The notes: generated by a model from the sequence alone, not told the origin. Positions 31,019 through 39,052 are shown, numbered from the stretch's first letter. The stretch is DNA of 43,426 bases from an uncultured Lachnospiraceae bacterium (GCA_910576975.1 CAJTJY010000002.1:1-43426), one strand, 5' to 3'. Translations and numbers: made by a program.

Positions 31019-33160
31019 TTACAGCTTCATCGTAAGCTGGATCCGCTTCTTCTTAAGATCCACGCTCAAAACCTTTACTTCCACAATATCCCCCACGCTG
31101 ACCGCCTCCAAAGGATGCTTGATGTAGCGCTCCGTGATCTGGGAAATATGTACCAGGCCGTCCTGATGAACGCCGATATCCACAAACGCCCCAAAATCAA
31201 TGACATTTCTCACGGTTCCTTTTAAAATCATTCCTGGCGTCAAATCTTTCATCTCCAGCACATCCGTGCGCAGGATGGGCTTTGGCATCTCATCTCTGGG
31301 ATCTCTCGCCGGCTTTTCCAGCTCTTTGACAATGTCCTGCAGGGTCATTTCCCCCACTTCAAGCTCTGCGGCAAGTTTCTTATAATCCGAGATTTTCCTA
31401 GAAATTCCAGACAGCTTGCCATTGCGGATATCTTCTAGCACAAATCCCAGCTTATCTAGCAGCTTTCTTGCAGCTTCATAGCTCTCTGGGTGGACGCTGG
31501 TGCCATCCAGAGGGTTCTTGCCATCGCTGATTCGCATAAATCCAGCACACTGCTCGTAAGCTTTCGGTCCCAATTTTGCCACTTTCAAAAGCTGAGACCG
31601 TGTCAGGAATCTGCCGTTTTCCTCCCGGTATGTCACAATATTCTTGGCAACTATCTTGCTGATTCCAGAAATATATTCCAGCAAAGACGCTGACGCAGTA
31701 TTTAAATCCACGCCCACTTTATTGACGCAATCCTCCACCACTCCGTTTAAGGCGCCACTTAATTTCTTCTGGTTCATGTCATGCTGGTATTGTCCGACGC
31801 CGATGGATTTCGGGTCGATCTTCACAAGCTCGGCAAGCGGATCCTGGAGCCTCCTGGCGATAGATGCCGCGCTGCGCTGCCCCACGTCAAAATTGGGAAA
31901 CTCTTCCGTGGCAAGCTTGCTGGCAGAATAAACCGAAGCTCCCGCCTCATTGACAATGATATACTGCACTGGCTTTGGCAATTCCTTTAGCAGCTCTACA
32001 ATCACCATTTCCGATTCCCGGGACGCCGTTCCGTTCCCCACGGAAATCAAGGAAACGTCATACTTGTCGATCAGTTTTTTAAGAACGGCTTTGGATTGTT
32101 CTACTTTGTTCTGCGGTGCCGTCGGATAAATCACCGTAGTGTCTAACACCTTTCCGGTAGCATCCACCACCGCAAGCTTGCATCCGGTACGGAACGCCGG
32201 ATCCCAGCCCAGCACTACATGTCCTGCAATCGGCGGCTGCATCAATAGCTGTTCCAAATTCTTGCCAAATACCCGAATCGCTCCATCCTCCGCCCGTTCG
32301 GTCAGCTCATTGCGGATCTCCCGTTCGATCGCAGGCGCAATCAAGCGCTTATAGCTATCCTCGACTACTGCTTTCAAAGTATTCGTGGTATTAGGATTGT
32401 CCCTTACGATGGTCTTTTTCTCCAAATACTGCAAAATCTGATCTGCGGGGGCTTCCACTTTCACAGTGAGAACTTTTTCTGACTCTCCCCGGTTCAGTGC
32501 AAGGATTCTGTGACCTGCGAGCTTTGCAAGTCCTTCCTCAAAATCATAGTACATCTCATAAACGGATTCTGCCTCTTGATCCTTTGCCACTGACACGATC
32601 TTGCCAGCCCGCATCGTGAGCTTACGAATATAATTGCGGTAAGACGCCTCGTCTGAAATCCTCTCTGCCAGGATATCCATGGCCCCTGCAATCGCTTCCT
32701 GCACAGTATGTACTTCTTTTTCTGAATTTAAGAAACTCTCCGCTTCCTGTTCTAATGGCTTGTCCGTCATTTGCAAAAAGATCACGTTCGCTAATGGCTC
32801 TAATCCCTTTTCCTTGGCAATGGTAGCGCGAGTGCGTCGCTTGGGGCGGTAAGGACGGTACAAATCCTCTACAGCGACAAGCGTCTCCGCCGCCTGAAGC
32901 CGCTGTCTTAATTCCTCCGTCATTTTGCCCTGTTCCTCGATGCTTGCAATCACCTGCTCTTTCTTCTCTTCCAGGTTCCTTAGATAGGTCAAACGCTCAT
33001 AAAGATTGCGAAGCACCTCGTCATTCAAAGCTCCCGTCGCTTCCTTTCGGTATCTGGATATAAACGGAATCGTATTTCCCTCGTCTATTAACTGTACCGC
33101 TGCCTTGGCCTGTGTTTCCCGAATATTCAGCTCTTCCGCCAGTTTTGCAATAATGTCCAT
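31019..33160 (-). CDS. tex: Tex-family RNA-binding transcription accessory protein
   Basis: A 713-residue Tex/YhgF protein. The N-terminal helical part (LRNLYERLTYLRNLEEKKEQ, ETLVAVEDLYRPYRPKRRTRA), a YqgF-like nuclease-fold part (GWDPAFRTGCKLAVVD), a helix-hairpin-helix part (VDLNTASASLLEYISGIS) and a C-terminal S1 domain (GTVRNVIDFGAFVDIGVHQDGLVHIS) are in the family order. It binds nucleic acid and affects transcription and stress tolerance. ATG at 33158-33160 is used; the upstream in-frame ATG is part of the ribosome site. A consensus promoter lies about 180 bases upstream, and the leader between them holds two tandem copies of the recurrent hairpin block. Confidence 0.93.
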   Translation of the reverse strand: MDIIAKLAEELNIRETQAKAAVQLIDEGNTIPFISRYRKEATGALNDEVLRNLYERLTYLRNLEEKKEQVIASIEEQGKMTEELRQRLQAAETLVAVEDLYRPYRPKRRTRATIAKEKGLEPLANVIFLQMTDKPLEQEAESFLNSEKEVHTVQEAIAGAMDILAERISDEASYRNYIRKLTMRAGKIVSVAKDQEAESVYEMYYDFEEGLAKLAGHRILALNRGESEKVLTVKVEAPADQILQYLEKKTIVRDNPNTTNTLKAVVEDSYKRLIAPAIEREIRNELTERAEDGAIRVFGKNLEQLLMQPPIAGHVVLGWDPAFRTGCKLAVVDATGKVLDTTVIYPTAPQNKVEQSKAVLKKLIDKYDVSLISVGNGTASRESEMVIVELLKELPKPVQYIIVNEAGASVYSASKLATEEFPNFDVGQRSAASIARRLQDPLAELVKIDPKSIGVGQYQHDMNQKKLSGALNGVVEDCVNKVGVDLNTASASLLEYISGISKIVAKNIVTYREENGRFLTRSQLLKVAKLGPKAYEQCAGFMRISDGKNPLDGTSVHPESYEAARKLLDKLGFVLEDIRNGKLSGISRKISDYKKLAAELEVGEMTLQDIVKELEKPARDPRDEMPKPILRTDVLEMKDLTPGMILKGTVRNVIDFGAFVDIGVHQDGLVHISQITERYIKHPLEAVSVGDIVEVKVLSVDLKKKRIQLTMKL

Positions 33161-33230
33161 GATTTCCTCCATTCTGTAGGCTTTTCAGCACAAACAGGTA
33201 GTTTGTGAAAGAATTATCAAATGCTTTCAC
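33161..33230 (-). repeat. Recurrent leader, copy 3 (proximal unit of a 70-base tandem)
   Basis: The unit begins GTGAAAGCATT, contains CTTTCAC and the CACAAAC-TACCT-GTTTGTG hairpin, and ends AATGGAGGAAAT before the tex ATG. GTGAAAG can pair with CTTTCAC, or CACAAAC with GTTTGTG, but both use the same CAC. Confidence 0.85.
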
Positions 33231-33300
33231 TCTTTCCTCCATTCTCTGCGCTTTTCAGCACAAACAGGTAGTTTGTGAAAGAGCTGACGAATACTTTCAC
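33217..33300 (-). CDS. Possible 27-residue leader peptide in the tex leader
   Basis: A short frame starts with GTG (33298-33300) after AGGGGATAGTAAG and reads VKVFVSSFTNYLFVLKS followed by AENGGKSESI. The second tandem unit starts an analogous frame at GTG 33228-33230 (VKAFDNSFTNYLFVLKS), preceded by GGAGGAAAGA. The peptide core is repeated because the DNA is repeated, so this may not be a translated gene. The first frame ends within the second unit; the second runs on into tex in another frame. Confidence 0.3.
   Translation of the reverse strand: MKVFVSSFTNYLFVLKSAENGGKSESI
33231..33300 (-). repeat. Recurrent leader, copy 4 (distal unit of the tandem)
   Basis: A 70-base unit aligned without gaps to the proximal unit, with about ten differences gathered in the loop between GTGAAAG and CTTTCAC and near the GCGCAGAG/GCCTACAG part. 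It carries its own GGAGGAAAG site. Confidence 0.85.
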
Positions 33301-33339
33301 CCTTACTATCCCCTTATGCCTCTTGACGCTTTGCCATCC

Positions 33340-33368
33340 ATTATATCCGATTGTTTTTCTTCTTTCAA
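33340..33368 (-). promoter_or_regulatory. Promoter of tex
   Basis: TTGAAA (33363-33368), 17 bases, TATAAT (33340-33345) on the minus strand. The predicted transcript starts near 33333 and includes both leader units. Confidence 0.85.
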
Positions 33369-33404
33369 GAAAGATTAAAATAAATCTCTTACCCCAAAAA
33401 TAAT

Positions 33405-33433
33405 TTGTGTTTTCTTCCCATGCATGATAAAAT
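33405..33433 (+). promoter_or_regulatory. Promoter of the DUF4190-like gene
   Basis: TTGTGT (33405-33410), 17 bases, TAAAAT (33428-33433) on the plus strand, 39 bases before the start codon. It is divergent to the tex promoter. Confidence 0.6.
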
Positions 33434-33471
33434 AAATAGAATACAGACAAAAATAACAAGGAGGGATTCAC

Positions 33472-33867
33472 ATGGATTATCATAACATGGACACATCTTA
33501 CATAGACAAACGTTCGCAAAGCATGGCGATCGCTTCTTTGGTCTTGGGAATTGCAGGGCTTGTGATGTCCTGCTGCATCTACCCAGCTATTATTTTCGGT
33601 TCCCTGGCAATCATCTTTGCCCTGTTGTCAAGAGGCGGAGAGATGACATTAAGCGGATATTCGAAAGCAGGACTTATCTTGGGCATTATCGGAATTGTCT
33701 GCGGCATTTTATTCTTGATCTACGGCATTTTGGTCTTATTCATCCAATTTGGCGGCATCGAGGGCTATATGCAGTTTATTGAGGATTTCATGAGGGAGAT
33801 GGGAGGTACAGATTCCTATGATCCTTATGATCTTCACCAATATTATGACTTTTATAATTCTTACTAA
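33472..33867 (+). CDS. Small membrane protein, DUF4190-like
   Basis: A 131-residue protein. After a polar start come two or three hydrophobic segments: SMAIASLVLGIAGLVMSCCI with AIIFGSLAIIFALLS, then SKAGLILGIIGIVCGILFLI. The AxASLVLGI and KAGLILGI repeats are typical of DUF4190 proteins. The C-terminus is acidic and rich in Tyr and Asp (DSYDPYDLHQYYDFYNSY). AAGGAGGG precedes the ATG. It has no assigned function; relatives are found in many Firmicutes as single genes. It is transcribed away from tex and ends before MITE copy C. Confidence 0.8.
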   Translation: MDYHNMDTSYIDKRSQSMAIASLVLGIAGLVMSCCIYPAIIFGSLAIIFALLSRGGEMTLSGYSKAGLILGIIGIVCGILFLIYGILVLFIQFGGIEGYMQFIEDFMREMGGTDSYDPYDLHQYYDFYNSY

Positions 33868-33894
33868 AAACATTGCGCACAGCGGGTTTACTAT

Positions 33895-34086
33895 AAACAG
33901 GGGGCTGTTGCACGAGCGTATTTTCCTGTTTAAAAGGTCTTGCCGCCCATGCGGCAAATACAGAATGCACAAAAATCACTCTGGAAAGCTAGCTTTCCAA
34001 GATGACTTTTGTGCATTTTGTTTGCATTGCTTTGCAATGGGAACCTTTTAAACAGGCAAATACGTTCGTGCGACAGCCCCCTGTTT
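33895..34086. mobile_element. MITE-like element, GTCGCAC family, copy C
   Basis: The longest copy, 192 bases. Outer ends AAACAGGGGGCTGT and ACAGCCCCCTGTTT are perfect inverse copies. Inside are the family blocks (TTGCACGAGCGTATTT, TTGCCGCCCATGCGGCAA, AGAATGCACAAAA, GGAAAGCTAGCTTTCC, TGCATTGCTTTGCAATGG). It lies between two converging genes, where it could also act as a folded 3' end. Confidence 0.85.
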
Positions 34087-34095
34087 TGCTTGATG

Positions 34096-34836
34096 CTATG
34101 AAAAAACAAACTCCGGCTTTTGATCCAGCTCCCCTATCACATCCAAATAAAAATTCACATTGGTCTGCATCATATATGGCATCACCCACAGCGTTCCAAG
34201 CCCGCAGGAAAGCATCCCCAAAAGACTCCATCCGAGAAAGCTCAGATAGATGTAAAACAGCTTTCCTTTACGCCCCCGCATCAATGTACCGCTCTCTTTT
34301 AAAGCATCCATAATTCCCATGTCACTGTGATCTACCAACAAGAAAAATACAAGCGCAAGATGAAACGTCACCACAAATGCAAGCGCAAGCCCGCCCAGAG
34401 AAAGAACCATGCCGATGACATGAGCCAGCATAAGCCCAGAAATTATGCCAACGCTCAAGCAAATCGTTCCCGGAAGCATACATAGAAACTCGATCCCAAA
34501 TATAATCATGAAGCCAAAGATATAGCGGTCAGGCCTCTTTGCAAATTCTCCAAACATCATCCCAATCGATGCTTGCTGTTTTCTGGCAAAGCTCAGATAG
34601 ATCCTTACAATGCCGCACTGCATGACGACAGATATTACGCAAAGAATCACCACCGCTAACATATAAGCGGCAAATTGAACCATTCCCTGCCCAGTAAACA
34701 GGAATAGTAAATAGAAAGGCATCAATACTGCCGATATTATGATCTGCGACAGCAGATTTACGCCAATGGCAAATCCCCAGTGCCCGTTTAATTGTTCCCT
34801 TGATAACCGTTTCAGTTCTGCTGATGTTCGTCCCAT
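34096..34836 (-). CDS. DUF975-family membrane protein
   Basis: A 246-residue integral membrane protein with about six hydrophobic segments. The N-terminal REQLNGHWGFAIGVNLL and the later MDALKESGTLMRGRKGKLFYIYLSFLGW are typical of DUF975, whose role is not known. The start codon lies two bases after the stop of the upstream metalloprotease-like gene, so translation is coupled; the nearest TGGAG is somewhat far. It is the last gene of a three-gene operon with the PepSY and metalloprotease-like genes. Confidence 0.8.
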   Translation of the reverse strand: MGRTSAELKRLSREQLNGHWGFAIGVNLLSQIIISAVLMPFYLLFLFTGQGMVQFAAYMLAVVILCVISVVMQCGIVRIYLSFARKQQASIGMMFGEFAKRPDRYIFGFMIIFGIEFLCMLPGTICLSVGIISGLMLAHVIGMVLSLGGLALAFVVTFHLALVFFLLVDHSDMGIMDALKESGTLMRGRKGKLFYIYLSFLGWSLLGMLSCGLGTLWVMPYMMQTNVNFYLDVIGELDQKPEFVFS

Positions 34837-34838
34837 AC

Positions 34839-35477
34839 TTAATAACGCTCCACTTCAAATTCTTCTAGCGGCTTTGCCGCATAATCTATGCTTTTTCCTC
34901 TGACGGCATTCGCCTGAAGCTGCCTTTGGTTCTTTTCATAAGGATTGGAAGGATACTTAATCTTAGTAGAAGTTGTTCCTCCAGATACATAGTTCTTCCC
35001 GCATTCTGGACAGACGGCTGTTTCAATCCGCACTGAGACAGACAATACCTCTCCGTCTTTCTTTGCCGCTTTCGCGTAGGCATTGGCAACATGCTCTCCC
35101 TCATGGGCACGCACACGGCTTGCCGCAGCTTCTGGCGAAATATGAGCAGCAGCTTTAAACGATACGTTCTCGTCGGAACCATCCTGATACTTTCTGTTCT
35201 CGCAAGTCTCACACTTTTCTCCCGGCTCTTTCCTGCGAAATCCTGTTTCCTTTGGCTCTTCTGCTTCTTCTGCCCCAGTCACAGTCCTTTGCCGTTTGTC
35301 CCCTTCTGTTGCGCCGAATACGATTCTTCCAGACCGCCCTGGCTCTTTCCTGTCAGATACGGCGCTTCCCGTCTCCTCTGGCTCCTTGCCGCTCGTCGGT
35401 TTTGTTATTTCTGAATTGCGATACTCCCTTGCCAAATCACCGTAAGCAGAATCCATCCCTATCGTAAAACCTGCCAT
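34839..35477 (-). CDS. Putative zinc metalloprotease-like protein (CETC...HEGEH type)
   Basis: A 212-residue protein without signal peptide or membrane segment. The first 85 residues are polar and rich in Glu, Lys and Arg. The core has CETCENRKYQDGSDE followed by VRAHEGEHVANAYAKAA, which contains an HExxH motif, and then CPECGKNYVSGG. This pattern matches the CJM1_0395/SprA-related putative metalloproteases, whose activity has not been shown. Four Cys in two CxxC pairs could bind another zinc ion. AGAGGTG precedes the ATG. It lies between the PepSY and DUF975 genes. Confidence 0.7.
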   Translation of the reverse strand: MAGFTIGMDSAYGDLAREYRNSEITKPTSGKEPEETGSAVSDRKEPGRSGRIVFGATEGDKRQRTVTGAEEAEEPKETGFRRKEPGEKCETCENRKYQDGSDENVSFKAAAHISPEAAASRVRAHEGEHVANAYAKAAKKDGEVLSVSVRIETAVCPECGKNYVSGGTTSTKIKYPSNPYEKNQRQLQANAVRGKSIDYAAKPLEEFEVERY

Positions 35478-35500
35478 GCCGACACCTCTTTCCTTTAGGC

Positions 35501-36232
35501 TTAATGCCTGAAATCTTTTTTGATGTTTAATACTCTTCCTGTTTTGGCATGAATCTTTATCTCATACTCAAATTCCCCTGATACCAGTTGCGCCTTATAT
35601 ACTGGCAAGCCATGGTCCTTGTCAATTTCCACCTTGACAGCCTCGCCTCCTGGCACTTTGGAAAGAGCGATCTTTTTCGCTTTCTTCCAGCCAATATAAT
35701 TGCGGTTATCATTCTTCTTTGGAAGTTTCAATTCCCATCCGTATTTTAACAACTTCTTTGTCCTAGCATGATATTCCAGGGAATATCTCTTATCTCCTTT
35801 CAGCAGCTTCACCTTATATTTGTATATTCCATCATCGTACTTCTTGACAATGTTGCTGACGGTTCCTCCTGACACTTCCTTCAACGCCAGCTTACGGCAC
35901 GCTTGTTTGCCAATCACCGGGCTGCGGCTGGTCCTGTTTATCCTCAGCTCTTGCCAGTCATAAGAGAGAAGCTTTCCATCCGATGCGCGGTAAGTAAGCT
36001 CATATTCTTTGGTCTCTTTCCATAAACGGACGTCATAGATAAGAATGCCGTTTTCGTAATCTTTGCCAACTTCAATGACGGTACCCTTTTTTACTTTCTG
36101 GCGGGACAGTGTTTCTGCCTGCCGGATACTGGTAATTTTTTTTGCATATACCGGATTAGAAGAAACACATAAGCCAAGAAATACAAAACACAACATGACA
36201 AAAAACATGATTGCTTTTTTTTGTTTATTCAT
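35501..36232 (-). CDS. Secreted protein with three PepSY-type repeats
   Basis: A 243-residue exported protein. Signal peptide: MNKQKKAIMFFVMLCFVFLG then a cleavage region near PVYAKK. The mature part has three repeats of about 70 residues, each with an ALxKVxGG-like helix followed by YxYxVxLxxxxxxYxLxxxAxTGKLL strands. This is the PepSY fold, found as an inhibitory or protective unit of peptidases. The next gene encodes a metalloprotease-like protein, so a regulatory pair is possible. The ATG at 36230-36232 follows GGAGGG; an in-frame ATG six codons upstream precedes that site. Confidence 0.82.
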   Translation of the reverse strand: MNKQKKAIMFFVMLCFVFLGLCVSSNPVYAKKITSIRQAETLSRQKVKKGTVIEVGKDYENGILIYDVRLWKETKEYELTYRASDGKLLSYDWQELRINRTSRSPVIGKQACRKLALKEVSGGTVSNIVKKYDDGIYKYKVKLLKGDKRYSLEYHARTKKLLKYGWELKLPKKNDNRNYIGWKKAKKIALSKVPGGEAVKVEIDKDHGLPVYKAQLVSGEFEYEIKIHAKTGRVLNIKKDFRH

Positions 36233-36312
36233 AATGATCCCTCCATTCACAACGCTGCATATACCGCGCGCTTACGATGCCGCAGCCCTTTTGCCCATCA
36301 CTTCTGACTCAT

Positions 36313-36342
36313 ATTCTAAACGGTATCATTATTAATTTTCAC
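36313..36342 (-). promoter_or_regulatory. Weak candidate promoter of the PepSY operon
   Basis: GTGAAA, 18 bases, TAGAAT on the minus strand, about 85 bases before the start. The -35 box matches at four positions. Confidence 0.4.
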
Positions 36343-36427
36343 GCCCCTTTTGGCTATTCTTGAACGCTGAAAATAAAAGCTTCTGAACAATTATGTTGTT
36401 TTTTCATTTTACCACAGATTTTTTATT

Positions 36428-36456
36428 TTGACAAATAAGAAAATTACCATTATACT
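36428..36456 (+). promoter_or_regulatory. Strong promoter before the DUF2752 gene
   Basis: A perfect TTGACA (36428-36433), 17 bases, TATACT (36451-36456) on the plus strand. The inverted-repeat element that follows would form most of the mRNA leader. Confidence 0.8.
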
Positions 36457-36467
36457 ATATTTTATTG

Positions 36468-36600
36468 CATTGGCAATATACTAGCCACTTGAGTTTGCGC
36501 GTTTTGTAATTTTATAACATCAAAAGGGGGACTGTCGCACTAACATAAATTACAAAATGCGGAAACTCAAAACTGATCATTTGGCAATTCAAACACAATG
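36468..36600. mobile_element. MITE-like inverted-repeat element, second family
   Basis: Outer ends TTGGCAAT and ATTTGGCAATTC surround arms TTGAGTTTGCGCGTTTTGTA and its near inverse (24 of 29 bases pair). The centre contains AAAAGGGGGACTGTCGCACTAA, a piece of the first family's end. A related arm lies at the right edge of the window. Confidence 0.65.
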
Positions 36601-36612
36601 GGGGAACCTATT

Positions 36613-37053
36613 ATGCGACAACGTGACAAAGAAGAAACTGCGCTATTTTATATTGGCTGGTCCCTGGTATTTTTCGCCGCTGTCATCGGGCTAATGTACC
36701 AGCTTTTTCCATTGCCTTTTTCCAAACTACTGCTCCCCTGCCTGGTAAACAGCACCTTTGGAATATACTGCCCTGGCTGTGGCGGCACAAGGGCCTTGTC
36801 AGCGCTGCTCCATGGCAAGCTGACCACCTCCTTTATCTGCCATCCTCTGGTGCCTTATGCTGCCGTCGTCGGCGGCTGGTTCCTGATAAGCCAGACAGTG
36901 GAGCGGCTTTCCAAACACCGTGTCGAAATCGCAATGAAATACCAAGACGGCTATATTTGGGCGGCCCTTATCATCGTGACTGTTAATTTCTTACTAAAAA
37001 ACCTGCTGCTAGTCTTATGGGATATCGATCTTTTAAGTTCCGTCACCCTTTGA
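36613..37053 (+). CDS. DUF2752-family small membrane protein
   Basis: A 146-residue protein with three or four hydrophobic segments. The family motif is YCPGCGGTRALSALLHGK in a loop after the first segment, followed by FICHPLVPYAAVVGGWFLI. DUF2752 proteins are of unknown function; the Cys pair could bind metal or form a disulfide. The start ATG 36613-36615 has GGGGGA seven bases upstream, while the in-frame ATG at 36598 precedes that site. It is expressed from the consensus promoter at 36428 through the inverted-repeat leader. Confidence 0.82.
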   Translation: MRQRDKEETALFYIGWSLVFFAAVIGLMYQLFPLPFSKLLLPCLVNSTFGIYCPGCGGTRALSALLHGKLTTSFICHPLVPYAAVVGGWFLISQTVERLSKHRVEIAMKYQDGYIWAALIIVTVNFLLKNLLLVLWDIDLLSSVTL

Positions 37054-37124
37054 TAATCCCTATTAGGATACAGTCATCACTGATCTCTCTTTGTATATAT
37101 CATTAATCTTTCTGCAACTTTGCC

Positions 37125-38525
37125 TCACGCAATGACCCGCAGCTTAAAAATCCACCGGATGTTGGAATCGTCTTTGTTTGAGCCAATTCCCCTGTCATAT
37201 CCATATGTCAGATAAACATCCCCGTTCTTTTGCTGCAGAATATAGTAAAATACCTGATCTCCTTCCTCTCCAGAAGCCACCTGCCAGGCTCGCTCATTTT
37301 CCGTTCTCAGCAAGGCGCAAAGATCTTCTATGATGTTTACCCCTATCTGATTTTCGATATATTGGTCAAAATTCTCATCGGTCAGCTCTGTCAAAACAGC
37401 AGTTCCCCGAACGCCCCATGGACCGAATGCCATTGCTGTTTGCGACGATTGTCCCTCTGTCTCTATCAGCTCTCCCTCTTTTGTAATCTCATAGGCCGGC
37501 TCCGTCCCCGGTACCAGTAGATAGGAATACTGGGGCGCTCCGTAGAGTGTTTCTTCCACCAGATAGCTATGACCAAACACCTCTGTTTCTGATCTGGGGT
37601 TTGTTAGAAAACATGTTGCGATAAACACACAACACAAGACAGAAACAACAATTGTCCAAAATGCTGGCCGCTTATCGTTCAGCACATTTTCAATTCTCTT
37701 CTTGACGTTCGCCTCTCCAAATGCAAGTGGATGAACGGTCGCCCTGGCGGGACGGGCGCTGCATTCCAACAGAGCTTGCGCATACGCTCTCCTGCTGCCA
37801 AGATCGTAGCCACGAATTACCCGCTCGTCACACGCAAGCTCCAAATCCCGGCAAAACGCCCCATATGCCACCCAGCAAAGAGGATGAAACCAGTAAGCCG
37901 CCAATATCATGTACCCCATGAGCTTCCATAAATGGTCATGTCTTGCCAAATGTGCCTTTTCATGGGCAATCACATACGCCCTCTGCCACCCCTCCATGTA
38001 AGAGGGCAGAAATATCCTGGGACGTATCACACCCAAGAGAAAAGGCGTGTCTATCCGGTCACAGAGATACAGGTTTTCTTTCCATTGCACAGATTCTTGG
38101 ACTCTGCGGTTGAGCTTCCAATAACTAACTATGGCATATGCCAACATCGACAAGCTCCCAGCCATCCATAGCACAGAGAGCAGAAAGATCCAGATCTGAA
38201 GCGGATTGACGCTTGCAACATCCTGAGGCGCAAAAGATTTAGAAAGCATGGGATTGACTGCCTGATTCAGCGCCGATATGCCGCTGTGTATCTCTGGCTG
38301 TTTCTGATAAACGATATCCGGCCGAATCGTCTCGGCGCTGGGAATCAGGCTTAACACAGTCTCTATCAGCCAGGGACAGGTCAGCCGGAACCCGACAAAT
38401 CCCCAAAATATGCAGCGTATGTACTTTGGCATGTTTTTTATCACGGCTCTTAAAATCAACACCATCAGAATCAGCCAGCCCGCAGCGATCCCCCTGTTGC
38501 ATACTTGAATAAAAAGCCCTTCCAT
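37125..38525 (-). CDS. BlaR1/MecR1-type M56 metallopeptidase sensor
   Basis: A 466-residue membrane protein. Several segments in the first 140 residues are followed by the cytosolic zinc protease domain with AHEKAHLARHD (His188, Glu189, His192 in the HExxH pattern) and CDERVIRGY. After another segment (near TIVVSVLCCVFIATCFL) comes a 150-residue outside part that lacks the SxxK penicillin-binding domain of BlaR1, so the signal it senses may not be a beta-lactam. On activation such proteins lead to loss of the BlaI repressor encoded just upstream. ATG 38523-38525 has AAGGAGGAG upstream. The first-segment reading eight codons longer lacks a site. Confidence 0.85.
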   Translation of the reverse strand: MEGLFIQVCNRGIAAGWLILMVLILRAVIKNMPKYIRCIFWGFVGFRLTCPWLIETVLSLIPSAETIRPDIVYQKQPEIHSGISALNQAVNPMLSKSFAPQDVASVNPLQIWIFLLSVLWMAGSLSMLAYAIVSYWKLNRRVQESVQWKENLYLCDRIDTPFLLGVIRPRIFLPSYMEGWQRAYVIAHEKAHLARHDHLWKLMGYMILAAYWFHPLCWVAYGAFCRDLELACDERVIRGYDLGSRRAYAQALLECSARPARATVHPLAFGEANVKKRIENVLNDKRPAFWTIVVSVLCCVFIATCFLTNPRSETEVFGHSYLVEETLYGAPQYSYLLVPGTEPAYEITKEGELIETEGQSSQTAMAFGPWGVRGTAVLTELTDENFDQYIENQIGVNIIEDLCALLRTENERAWQVASGEEGDQVFYYILQQKNGDVYLTYGYDRGIGSNKDDSNIRWIFKLRVIA

Positions 38526-38570
38526 ATGTCGTCTCCTCCTTTTTCGCACAGCACCGCAAATTCTTGTTGC

Positions 38571-38930
38571 TTATTTTTCATAAGAATCTATCATCCTGCG
38601 GATTTCTTCTACTTCCTGAGCTGTCAGTTTTTTGCGCTCAGTAAAAGCCGCTAGAAATGCTGGAAGCGAGCCTTGAAACGTTTCCTCCACAAACTTCTCG
38701 CTTTGCAGAGAATAAAACTCCTTGCGGGAAATCAGAGAGATCACGGTTCCATTTATGTTTTGAAAAATCCCTCTTTCACTAAGCCTTTTTAGCACGGTGT
38801 AAGTCGTCGTCCTCTTCCAGCAAAATTCTTTCTCACCAATCTTGATCAATTCCGAGGTGGCAATAGGCTCCCGCTGCCAAATCAGATCTGCAAACCGAGA
38901 TTCAATCACGCCCATTTTCATTTCTTTCAT
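38571..38930 (-). CDS. blaI: BlaI/MecI-family repressor
   Basis: A 119-residue winged-helix repressor. It has TSELIKIGEKEFCWKRTTTYTVLKRLSERG, the DNA-reading part with the usual W-K/R-x-TT-x-TVLxRL pattern, and a C-terminal dimer helix (FLAAFTERKKLTAQEVEEIRRM) in which BlaR1-dependent cleavage normally takes place. It should repress its own operon through the two dyads directly upstream. AGGGGATC precedes the ATG. The sensor gene follows after 45 bases. Confidence 0.9.
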   Translation of the reverse strand: MKEMKMGVIESRFADLIWQREPIATSELIKIGEKEFCWKRTTTYTVLKRLSERGIFQNINGTVISLISRKEFYSLQSEKFVEETFQGSLPAFLAAFTERKKLTAQEVEEIRRMIDSYEK

Positions 38931-38945
38931 TTTGATCCCCTTCCT

Positions 38946-38962
38946 GTCTACATTTAGTAGAC
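38946..38962. promoter_or_regulatory. BlaI operator 1
   Basis: GTCTACATTTAGTAGAC is a perfect dyad (GTCTAC with five central bases), close to the TACA/TGTA type bound by BlaI/MecI. It lies just downstream of the -10 box. Confidence 0.8.
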
Positions 38963-38968
38963 AACTTT

Positions 38969-38997
38969 AGTCTACCATTTATAGACACATTTGTCAA
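38969..38997 (-). promoter_or_regulatory. Promoter of the blaI-blaR1 operon
   Basis: TTGACA (38992-38997), 17 bases, TAGACT (38969-38974) on the minus strand. Operator 2 covers the -10 box and part of the spacer. Confidence 0.85.
38970..38986. promoter_or_regulatory. BlaI operator 2
   Basis: GTCTACCATTTATAGAC is the same dyad with one mismatch, 24 bases centre to centre from operator 1. Confidence 0.8.
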
Positions 38998-39052
38998 CGG
39001 TTGGATATTTAACCACCGCAGTAATACTCCCCCTATGTCTCTCGTTTCAGAC

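Noticed and set aside
33021..33242. Overlapping minus-strand frame with the FTNYLFVLKS peptide running into tex
   Set aside because: Beyond the leader repeat it is only an alternative frame of tex; the similarity to the first unit reflects the DNA repeat.
33161..33300. CRISPR-like repeats in the tex leader
   Set aside because: Only two units, joined without spacers, each ending in a ribosome site.
33895..34086. Copy C as a simple bidirectional terminator
   Set aside because: It shares detailed sequence with copies A and B and has no T tract at its ends, so a mobile element is the better reading, though it could still affect 3' ends.
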